A stretch of 5,517 nt of DNA from Negativicutes bacterium (GTDB lineage Bacteria; Bacillota; Negativicutes; SKW292). Under the pieces are notes generated by a model. The model saw nothing but the letters and a program-made list of their open reading frames with translations, searched no databases and was not told the origin of the DNA. A program made the position numbers and the translations under genes. Shown one piece after another: positions 1 through 4,514 of this stretch. Where the stretch lies: positions 1 through 5,517 of the forward strand of contig JAOAFP010000097.1 of assembly GCA_026416215.1 (NCBI GenBank), in the 5' to 3' direction. The stretch's first letter is position 1. The number at the start of each line of letters is the position of its first letter.

Positions 1-19
1 AGATGTGTATAAGAGACAG
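1..19. other. Nextera/Tn5 mosaic-end adapter (non-genomic)
   Basis: The window opens with AGATGTGTATAAGAGACAG, an exact match to the 19-base Tn5 mosaic end present in Nextera library adapters. The sequence becomes an ordinary cheY gene at base 20. This is library-preparation sequence left untrimmed at a contig edge, not a native transposon end. Nothing upstream of base 20 should be interpreted biologically. Confidence 0.97.
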
Positions 20-179
20 CCATGGTCACCAGGTCGGGACGCAGCCGGGCAAATTCTTCAATCGCCCTGCGGCCATTCTCAGCCTCGCCAACCACCTCGT
101 AGCCATTGTTGGTCAGGATGTCCTTGAGCATAACCCGCATGAAAGCTGCGTCGTCAACAATAAGAACTTTTGCCGCCAT
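20..179 (-). CDS. cheY: Chemotaxis response regulator CheY, 3' truncated by adapter
   Basis: CheY is the small cytoplasmic receiver protein that is phosphorylated by CheA and then binds the flagellar switch to change rotation. Only the first 53 residues are present. They begin MAAKVLIVDDAAFMRVML, with the acidic pair Asp9/Asp10 of the receiver pocket, and continue through GYEVVGEAENG to RPDLVTM. The next residue in the family is the phosphoacceptor aspartate (Asp54). Only the first G of that codon is genomic before the adapter begins. The match to Firmicutes CheY is close over the whole visible part. The start ATG at 179 has a good Shine-Dalgarno sequence, AGGAGAG, about 5-8 bases upstream. 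The gene lies 77 bases after fliY on the same strand, the usual fliM-fliY-cheY order, so it is probably cotranscribed. A stand-alone CheY is assumed because of context; the C-terminal half cannot be seen. Confidence 0.93.
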
Positions 180-256
180 TGTTTACTCTCCTAACTTTAA
201 GGGTTTATACTGACTTGCTTATTGATTTTCAACGGTCCCGCCGGCCAGGGCAGCGC

Positions 257-1375
257 TCAGGATTTCACCGCCCTCTCCAGCACCCCGACAATGTCCGTAA
301 CCTTAACCGCAAAATTTTCGTCGATCACCACCACTTCACCCTTGGCAATCAGTTTGCCGTTCACCAGAACGTCCACCGGCTCACCGGCCAGCTTGTCGAG
401 CTCCATAACCGCCCCCGGAGCCAGATCCAGTATTTCCCGAACCAGTTTGCGGGTTCGTCCCAGTTCAACCGTCACCTGCATCGGGACGTCCATTATCAGT
501 CCCATGTTGCCCTCGCCGGGCGGAATGGTCATCGGCTGTAGCTGGCCAAACTGCACTGGTCTGACCGCCACACCGGCCGCCGGGGCGGTCGGCGCCACCG
601 CAGCCGCCGCGGTCGCCGGAGCGACAGTACCGGCCGTCACGCCTCCCGTGCTCGCCGCCGTCGGCTTGGGAGTTGGCGACGGCTGGGTCACGGACCTGAT
701 GCCCCGGGCCAGACCGCTCACCGCCGACGGGGGCAGCAGGTGCCAGAAATCCTCGGCCAGCACACCGGTTGCCTCGATGTTGTAGCTCAGGCACAGAAAG
801 GAACTGTCTCCACCCTCCCCCCAGTCCTCGTCTCCATCCCAGTTGACCAGCCGGGTAGCCGGTGGCATCATATCCACCCGTTGCTTGATTTTGCCCGAAA
901 TACCGGTAGCCACCGAGCTCAGCATCTGATTTACCGCCTCGCCCACCGCACTGGCGTAGAGATCATTAAGCTCCTCGGGCAGGCTATTCATATCCAGCCC
1001 CATCATCAAACCGGCAATGACGATGGCCATCCGCTCGGACATCACGATCCGGCTCGTTCCCGTCAGAGCGCCGCCCATTTCCACGTCAGCCAGCAATACC
1101 CGGCCAGTCCTGCCCTCGCGCAGCTCCGCCCACGTCTTTTCTTCGCAGCCAGCAATGCTGATTTTGACCTCGCCACTCAGCAACACCCCCAGTGTGCTGG
1201 CCGCGCTGTCGATCGTTTCGGCGATGCACTGCCTGACCTGCTCCAGGTCCTCGCCAGCAATCACCCGGTCCGGCCTGCCGCCGTCGGCTCCCGGCGCAAA
1301 CGACTGATCATCGCCGCCAGCGCCAGCCCGCAACAGCTGATCAATTTCCTCCTGGGACAGCAAGTTACTCTTCAT
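257..1375 (-). CDS. fliY: Flagellar motor switch phosphatase FliY
   Basis: FliY is a C-ring (switch) protein of Firmicutes and some other phyla that also hydrolyses CheY-P. The 372 residues show three parts. Residues 5-16 (LLSQEEIDQLLR) form a FliM-like CheY-P binding peptide. Residues ~40-225 form a CheC-like domain. Residues ~291-368 form a FliN/SpoA domain (from MGLIMDVPMQVTVELGRT to FAVKVTDIVGVL). A flexible Ala/Pro/Thr-rich linker, ~231-275, precedes the SpoA domain. The second CheC active centre is intact (Ser142-x3-Glu146-x2-Asn149, in SAVGEAVNQM). The first is degenerate: where other FliY proteins have ExxN, this one reads QCIA or ETID at 49-56 depending on alignment. I chose the ATG at 1375 because MKSNLLSQEEID matches the family and AGGAAG/GGAGG lie just upstream. 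A GTG at 1393 would add six residues. The gene overlaps the end of fliM by 11 bases, suggesting translational coupling. Confidence 0.95.
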   Translation of the reverse strand: MKSNLLSQEEIDQLLRAGAGGDDQSFAPGADGGRPDRVIAGEDLEQVRQCIAETIDSAASTLGVLLSGEVKISIAGCEEKTWAELREGRTGRVLLADVEMGGALTGTSRIVMSERMAIVIAGLMMGLDMNSLPEELNDLYASAVGEAVNQMLSSVATGISGKIKQRVDMMPPATRLVNWDGDEDWGEGGDSSFLCLSYNIEATGVLAEDFWHLLPPSAVSGLARGIRSVTQPSPTPKPTAASTGGVTAGTVAPATAAAAVAPTAPAAGVAVRPVQFGQLQPMTIPPGEGNMGLIMDVPMQVTVELGRTRKLVREILDLAPGAVMELDKLAGEPVDVLVNGKLIAKGEVVVIDENFAVKVTDIVGVLERAVKS

Positions 1376-2369
1376 TTTCTTCCTCGCCTCCACGCCTGAA
1401 TGCTCGCGTTATCTGCACTGCCACCCGATCGCCGTACAGCCCCGGCCGACATTTGAATTTACCGATCTTATCGACGTAAACATCCAGCTCATCGTCAATT
1501 TTAGTCTCAAGCGGTATCACGTCGCCTACCTGAAGGTTCAGAACGTCAGCCACCGGCACATGGCTAACCCCCAGCCGGACAATCAGCGGCAAGTACAGCG
1601 ATTGCAGCCGTTTGGTCAGCGCCGCCACCTTTTCCGGGGTCACCGCCCTGGTCATGCCGGTGGTGACGTAAAAGCTGGTGGTCAGTTTAGGCAGCACCGT
1701 CTCCAGAACGAAATAAGGCAGACATATATTGATCAGACCCTCGGCCTTGCTTACCTCGGCGTGGAGGGTCACCAGGAGAATTATGTCGTTGGGGGTGACA
1801 ATCTGAGTAAACTGCGAGTTGTCCTCGATCCTTTCAAGGTGGGGCTCGATGTCGACGAAGCTTTTCCAGGCATCTTTCATATGGTCCATGATCTTTATAA
1901 TGATCCGGCGCATAATCACTTCCTCGATATCGGTCAGCCCCCGGGTCTTCACCGGTGGCAGTCCCGGTCCGCCGAACAGCCGGTCGATCATCGCAAAGGC
2001 AATGCTGGGGTTGATCTCCATCAGCGCCTTTCCCTGCAGGGGATTCATCTGAAAAACGCTGATCACGCTCGGGTTGGGCATCGACGAGACAAATTCACCG
2101 TAGGTAAGCTGATCGACCGACACAACATTGACCTGAACCATCGCCCGCAGCTGGACCGACAGGTAGGTGGTTATCAGCCTGGCAAAGTTTTCGTACATCA
2201 TATAGATAGTGCGGATCTGATCCTTGGAAAACTTGTCCGGCCGCTTGAAGTCATAGGTTTTGACCAGCCGCTGCTGCTGCTGGTCTTTCATATCCTCAAC
2301 CGTTACCACCCCGCTCGACAGCGCCTTAAGCAGCTCGTCGATCTCAGACTGGGAGAGAACGTCGCTCAT
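1365..2369 (-). CDS. fliM: Flagellar motor switch protein FliM
   Basis: FliM is the C-ring protein that receives CheY-P and sets the direction of motor rotation. The 334-residue product is of normal family length. It shows the N-terminal CheY-P binding peptide (LSQSEIDELLKAL, residues 5-17), a middle CheC-related domain with the conserved GGPG at 133-136 (in DRLFGGPG), and a C-terminal SpoA domain, ~257-325 (SHVPVADVLNLQVGDVIPL through CRPGLYGDRVAVQI). The tail ends in a run of acidic residues, EEENEE. The start is uncertain. The ATG at 2369 gives the family-typical MSDVLSQSEID, but its GGAGG (2371-2375) is only one base away. The TTG at 2381 adds MAGG and has GGTGGTGA (2388-2395) at a good 6-base spacing. 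I keep the ATG on homology. The gene follows fliL by about 80 bases and overlaps fliY. Confidence 0.96.
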   Translation of the reverse strand: MSDVLSQSEIDELLKALSSGVVTVEDMKDQQQQRLVKTYDFKRPDKFSKDQIRTIYMMYENFARLITTYLSVQLRAMVQVNVVSVDQLTYGEFVSSMPNPSVISVFQMNPLQGKALMEINPSIAFAMIDRLFGGPGLPPVKTRGLTDIEEVIMRRIIIKIMDHMKDAWKSFVDIEPHLERIEDNSQFTQIVTPNDIILLVTLHAEVSKAEGLINICLPYFVLETVLPKLTTSFYVTTGMTRAVTPEKVAALTKRLQSLYLPLIVRLGVSHVPVADVLNLQVGDVIPLETKIDDELDVYVDKIGKFKCRPGLYGDRVAVQITRAFRRGGEEENEE

Positions 2370-2446
2370 TCCTCCGGCCAAAAATCCTCACCACCTTCCT
2401 CGGTCAGAATCAGCCCGGCCTTCAGCGTCCAGGCCCGGCCCGCCAT
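2366..2446 (-). CDS. Possible 26-codon small ORF between fliL and fliM
   Basis: Between fliL and fliM, an ATG at 2446 opens a 26-codon frame (MAGRAWTLKAGL... ending FWPEE). Its TGA overlaps the fliM ATG as ATGA. It is in the same frame as fliL and begins one codon after the fliL amber stop, so it could also be read as a possible C-terminal extension of FliL. FliL already ends at its usual place, so I see no need for that. The upstream AGGG is only one base from the ATG, a poor ribosome site. An open stretch this short is expected often by chance at this G+C. I do not recognise the peptide. It may be a coupling leader for fliM or simply non-coding spacer. Confidence 0.2.
   Translation of the reverse strand: MAGRAWTLKAGLILTEEGGEDFWPEE
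2388..2395 (-). promoter_or_regulatory. Candidate fliM ribosome binding site (favours TTG start)
   Basis: On the minus strand the bases read GGTGGTGA, one mismatch from the anti-SD complement GGAGGTGA. They sit 6 bases before the TTG at 2381 but 18 bases before the ATG at 2369. The GGAGG at 2371-2375 is only one base from that ATG. The spacing therefore supports initiation at TTG, whereas the protein family supports ATG; the two products differ by four residues. Confidence 0.4.
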
Positions 2447-2449
2447 ACC

Positions 2450-2956
2450 CTACTGCAGAATCTGTCCGGTAATGTACACCCTCCACACGGCATTGGTCCC
2501 CAGCGCCTCGTTTATTTTGTCCCTGAGCGTGGCTTTGAGTTTGTCCTCCTTGGCCGGATCCAGGTCATCGAGCTTCAGTTGCCGCAGCACCGACAGAGCC
2601 GCGTCCCGCATCTTAAATTCGGCCGGACCGAGCTGTTTGGGATCTTTGCCCTTGAGCGGGAATTCCGGGTCCAGTTCGAGCACAATGTTGATTTTCAGCA
2701 TTTTGTTGCTGGCCGGACCGCCGATGTTGACTATGAACCCCTCCTTGGCATCGCCCAGAGGATAAAAAACCCCAGGGTCGGCGTGTTCTTCCTTGCCGGC
2801 CGTTTCTCCGCCCGGCTTCGCCTGACTCTTCAGCAACTTGCTGGCAACAAGATACGATATCCCACCGGCTGCCGCCACCGCCACCACAATCACCACGATC
2901 ACCATAATCAGCGGGAAGCCTTTTTTGCCTGCGTTTCCTGCGTTTTCTTCCGCCAT
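2450..2956 (-). CDS. fliL: Flagellar basal body-associated protein FliL
   Basis: FliL is a single-pass inner-membrane protein that surrounds or supports the MotAB stator units at the flagellar basal body. The 168-residue product has a short lysine-containing cytoplasmic N-terminus and one hydrophobic membrane segment at about residues 14-33 (from FPLIMVIVVIVVAV to AAAGG). A charged Gly/Lys/Glu linker follows, then the periplasmic FliL domain. That domain shows the family pattern GFIVNIGG, MLKINIVLELD, MRDAALSVLRQL and a terminal AVWRVYITGQILQ, where many homologues end in VYFTxFVVQ. The ATG at 2956 has AGGAG eight bases upstream, so the start is well supported. It lies 25 bases after flbD and precedes fliM, FliL's normal neighbour. 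The motAB genes that often sit between flbD and fliL are not here. The stop is TAG. Confidence 0.93.
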   Translation of the reverse strand: MAEENAGNAGKKGFPLIMVIVVIVVAVAAAGGISYLVASKLLKSQAKPGGETAGKEEHADPGVFYPLGDAKEGFIVNIGGPASNKMLKINIVLELDPEFPLKGKDPKQLGPAEFKMRDAALSVLRQLKLDDLDPAKEDKLKATLRDKINEALGTNAVWRVYITGQILQ

Positions 2957-2981
2957 CGTCCTCTCTCCTGCCAGAAAATTG

Positions 2982-3188
2982 TTATCCGCTCCCAGCGGCC
3001 GACACCCGCAGCAGTCTGGCCCTATACTCTGCTACTAAATTCGCCACCACCGCCATTTTTTCCTGCACGATTATTTTTTTCCCGGTCGTCAGGGTGATGA
3101 TCGTATCAGGGGTGGCCTCAACCATCTCCACCAAGTCGGCGTTTAGGAAAAACTTCTCCCCGGTCCGCAGTTTGGTCAGCTCAATCAA
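2982..3188 (-). CDS. flbD: FlbD/SwrD family flagellar protein
   Basis: This is a small cytoplasmic protein of the FlbD/SwrD family, found in flagellar operons of Firmicutes and others. In Bacillus subtilis SwrD is needed for full flagellar power and swarming; its biochemistry is unclear. The visible family pattern is MIELTKLRTGEKFFLNADLVE, then ATPDTIITLTTGKKIIVQE and a C-terminal helix VVANLVAEYRARL. I chose the TTG at 3188 because homologues begin MIELT and GGGTGA lies 5 bases upstream, giving 68 residues. A GTG at 3197, whose last two bases form the TGA of the upstream gene, would add MSG but has no clear ribosome site. Either way the gene is tightly coupled to its upstream neighbour. It is named FlbD by family, not to be confused with the unrelated Caulobacter regulator of the same name. 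Confidence 0.9.
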   Translation of the reverse strand: MIELTKLRTGEKFFLNADLVEMVEATPDTIITLTTGKKIIVQEKMAVVANLVAEYRARLLRVSAAGSG

Positions 3189-3193
3189 CCCGC

Positions 3194-3586
3194 TCACCCA
3201 CGCAGCTTGTCATGTACCCGCGGCCCGGTTTTTTCCGGCTGGGCCACCAGCTTTTCCGCCACCCCGCCCAGGGTGGCCGCCAGCTTATCATTGCACTTTT
3301 TGCAGTGCCGGCCTTCGGTGATCATTTCCGGGCACGATTCGCACTTGTATTCAATGGCAAACTCACTGCTCAGCCGGCGGTTGCGCACCATGCGCATTAC
3401 GTACTTTTCCTTCACTCCAGTATCTTCAACTATCTCTTCGAGTTTGGCTTTCCCGCCCCGCTGCCGGAGATACTCCCGGATGATGTTGAACTGTGCCTCT
3501 TCAAGCTGAACGCAATCCGGGCACTTGTCAGAGTAATATTTGGTGAACATCCGCCCGCAGTCCGGACAGTTGACGATGGTCTGCAT
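3194..3586 (-). CDS. yvyF: YvyF-like zinc-ribbon flagellar operon protein (TIGR03826 type)
   Basis: The 130-residue product resembles the YvyF/TIGR03826 flagellar operon proteins of Bacillus and Clostridia, whose exact role is not established; a regulatory or chaperone-like role is usually guessed. It starts MQTIVNCPDCGRMFTK. It carries an N-terminal zinc ribbon with Cys7, Cys10, Cys22 and Cys25. A central helix-turn-helix-like segment (KLEEIVEDTGVKEKYVMRMV, ~48-67) follows. A second cysteine cluster has Cys82, Cys85, Cys95 and Cys98 (CESC and CKKC). I chose the ATG at 3586 because GGAGG lies 9 bases upstream. An ATG at 3592 (adding MC) is only 3 bases from the same motif. The gene is the first of the minus-strand flagellar operon and its stop abuts or overlaps flbD. 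In B. subtilis yvyF instead sits between comFC and flgM. Confidence 0.8.
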   Translation of the reverse strand: MQTIVNCPDCGRMFTKYYSDKCPDCVQLEEAQFNIIREYLRQRGGKAKLEEIVEDTGVKEKYVMRMVRNRRLSSEFAIEYKCESCPEMITEGRHCKKCNDKLAATLGGVAEKLVAQPEKTGPRVHDKLRG

Positions 3587-3627
3587 ACACATTCCCCTCC
3601 CAACAAAATGCGAAAATTTTCCCGAAT

Positions 3628-3636
3628 ATACTAACA
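3628..3636 (-). promoter_or_regulatory. Weak candidate sigma-A extended -10 for the flagellar operon
   Basis: Read on the minus strand, TGTTAGTAT fits an extended -10 (TGN plus TAGTAT, 4 of 6 to TATAAT). It lies about 40 bases before the first flagellar start codon and inside AT-rich DNA. The TTTATT about 17 bases upstream is a poor -35. I see no convincing sigma-D/28 or sigma-54 promoter on this strand. Confidence is low. Confidence 0.25.
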
Positions 3637-3667
3637 CAAATATTCAGAAAAATAAATACAATAATAT

Positions 3668-3680
3668 CCGTGCAGCACGG
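3668..3680. promoter_or_regulatory. Perfect 13-base dyad, possible operator
   Basis: CCGTGC-A-GCACGG is a perfect inverted repeat with 6-base arms and a 1-base centre. It lies about 80 bases upstream of the flagellar operon start codon and about 125 bases before the rightward -10. It is flanked by AT-rich DNA and has no T-run, so it is unlike a terminator. A dimeric repressor or activator site is possible, but I cannot name the protein. Confidence 0.3.
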
Positions 3681-3802
3681 TTAATTCCGGCTCTGATTTA
3701 TCATTTGCGTCTCCGTCGCCCAAAACGGAAAAGCCGGCGAGAAATTGGCCGAAAAAATTATCTCATTCCGGCTGACGGTCTTCTCCGTGGCTGTCCGGTC
3801 TG

Positions 3803-3811
3803 TGCTATAAT
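3803..3811 (+). promoter_or_regulatory. Extended -10 promoter of the HD-GYP gene
   Basis: TGCTATAAT is a perfect extended -10: TG, one base, then consensus TATAAT. It ends 40 bases before the ATG at 3852, in the right orientation. No good -35 hexamer is found 16-18 bases upstream, which is common for extended -10 promoters. Transcription would start near 3817-3819, giving a leader of about 34 bases. It suggests housekeeping sigma-A control and not flagellar sigma-D control. Confidence 0.6.
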
Positions 3812-3832
3812 AGCGTCCGCGACCAGCGCAAT

Positions 3833-3840
3833 GGGGGGGG
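3833..3840 (+). repeat. G8 homopolymer in the leader of the HD-GYP gene
   Basis: Eight consecutive G residues lie between the likely transcription start and the ATG at 3852, ending 11 bases before it. They occupy the position where a Shine-Dalgarno sequence is expected; no better one (GGAGG-like) is present. Such a run is prone to length change by slippage, which would alter the leader or ribosome spacing. Confidence 0.6.
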
Positions 3841-3851
3841 ACGGCTGACCA

Positions 3852-4457
3852 ATGATCGCCATACCGGTGTGCGACGAGGAAATAAGCGGATGGTCGCAGC
3901 GGGAGTCATTCGCTGCGGTGTCGCTTTACCTCGATTTGCTGCAGCTAAAAAGCCTGTCGCTGCGACAGCATTCAGACCAGGTTGCCAATTACGCCGTCAG
4001 CTGCGCAGCCGTCATGGGACTGCCTCCGGAGGAAATCCTGCGGATCAAGGTTGCCGCCCGGCTGCATGATATCGGCCATCTCGCCACTGACAACCTGATC
4101 CTCGGCAAACTTCCCTTTCTCACCACCCGGGAGCTGTCGCAATACAAAAATCATTCCCGGGCCGGGGCAAGCATGCTCGAGTCCATCCCGGAATGTGCCG
4201 ACATAACACCGTATATCAAGCATCACCACGAGCGCTGGGACGGTCAGGGCTTCCCCAGTCGCCTGAAGGGAATCAATATACCAATCGGTGCCCGGATTAT
4301 CGCTGTGGCCGATTATTACGATCGCTACATCAACCCGGCCGCCCTCAACTGGCGTAAAAAAAAGAGCGAGGCGGTGGCCGAGCTGCGCAATCAGAGCGGC
4401 AGCCGCTTCGATTCGGCCGTGGTCAGTGCCTTCATCAAATCTCTGGGCCGGCACTGA
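3852..4457 (+). CDS. Stand-alone HD-GYP domain protein, probable c-di-GMP phosphodiesterase
   Basis: HD-GYP proteins are metal-dependent phosphodiesterases that hydrolyse cyclic di-GMP, a messenger that usually lowers motility. This 201-residue protein is almost only the catalytic domain, with about 25 extra N-terminal residues and no receiver, GAF or membrane segment. Visible motifs are His40 (RQHSDQV), the HD pair His72-Asp73 in LHDIGH, His101 (NHSRAG), His125-His126-Glu127 in HHERWDGQGFP, LKG at 138-140 and ADYYDRY with Asp154. The C-terminal FDSAVVSAF is also typical. Several positions differ from the classic pattern: HDIGK reads HDIGH (His76), GYP reads GFP (133-135), and the Glu expected four residues before His40 is Ser36. 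Activity is therefore likely but not certain. The start ATG follows a G-run and not a clear ribosome site. The gene has its own promoter, is divergent from the flagellar operon and is convergent with comF. Confidence 0.88.
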   Translation: MIAIPVCDEEISGWSQRESFAAVSLYLDLLQLKSLSLRQHSDQVANYAVSCAAVMGLPPEEILRIKVAARLHDIGHLATDNLILGKLPFLTTRELSQYKNHSRAGASMLESIPECADITPYIKHHHERWDGQGFPSRLKGINIPIGARIIAVADYYDRYINPAALNWRKKKSEAVAELRNQSGSRFDSAVVSAFIKSLGRH

Positions 4458-4495
4458 CTTTCGGTCACCCGTCCACCTTATTCCCCGTTCCTTGT

Positions 4496-4514
4496 CTGTC
4501 CCCGACAGCTTTTT
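4496..4514 (+). terminator. Probable intrinsic terminator after the HD-GYP gene
   Basis: CTGTC-CCC-GACAG forms a 5-base-pair hairpin with a 3-base loop, followed by CTTTTT. It starts 38 bases after the HD-GYP stop codon and ends at the comF stop codon. On the plus strand it fits a short Rho-independent terminator. On the minus strand the T-run becomes upstream A's, so it would not terminate comF by itself. The stem is short, so confidence is moderate. Confidence 0.5.

Larger units (their letters stand above)
3587..3851. promoter_or_regulatory. Divergent intergenic region between flagellar operon and HD-GYP gene
   Basis: These 265 bases separate two divergently oriented transcription units. 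The half near the flagellar operon (about 3600-3670) is strikingly AT-rich compared with the rest of the window, as expected for promoter DNA. The half near the HD-GYP gene returns to mixed composition. Inside are a weak leftward promoter candidate, a 13-base dyad, a strong rightward -10 and a G8 run. A 9-base direct repeat, ATTCCGGCT, occurs at 3684-3692 and 3765-3773. No tRNA, riboswitch-like structure or convincing long hairpin was seen. Confidence 0.7.

Noticed and set aside
222..785. Open frame of 187 codons on the plus strand, antisense to fliY.
   Set aside because: It is Ser/Thr/Ala low complexity and mirrors the GC-rich third positions and the fliY linker on the opposite strand; fliY has clear domain homology.
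1560..2765. Open frame of 401 codons on the plus strand, antisense to fliM and fliL.
   Set aside because: No recognisable motif, rich in His/Gln/Arg as expected from complementing codon-biased genes; fliM and fliL are unambiguous on the minus strand.
2976..2991. A 16-base match to the lac operator/M13 reverse-primer region (AAATTGTTATCCGCTC).
   Set aside because: It is the natural end of flbD (codons AGC GGA TAA plus spacer). The other operator half is absent and flanking bases diverge at once, so I see neither vector contamination nor a LacI site.
3729..3755. A sigma-28-like promoter on the plus strand (AAAA, 15 bases, GCCGAAAA).
   Set aside because: The -10 has a mismatch and the -35 lacks its T. 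A perfect extended sigma-A -10 lies closer to the gene, so I do not call it.
3684..3773. Direct repeat ATTCCGGCT (3684-3692 and 3765-3773) as a transposon footprint or paired operator.
   Set aside because: Only nine bases, no transposon ends or target duplications around it, and a chance match is plausible.
3831..3848. Five-codon ORF (ATG GGG GGG GAC GGC TGA) ahead of the HD-GYP start, as a possible leader peptide.
   Set aside because: It has no ribosome site, is made mainly by the G-run and is too short to distinguish from chance.
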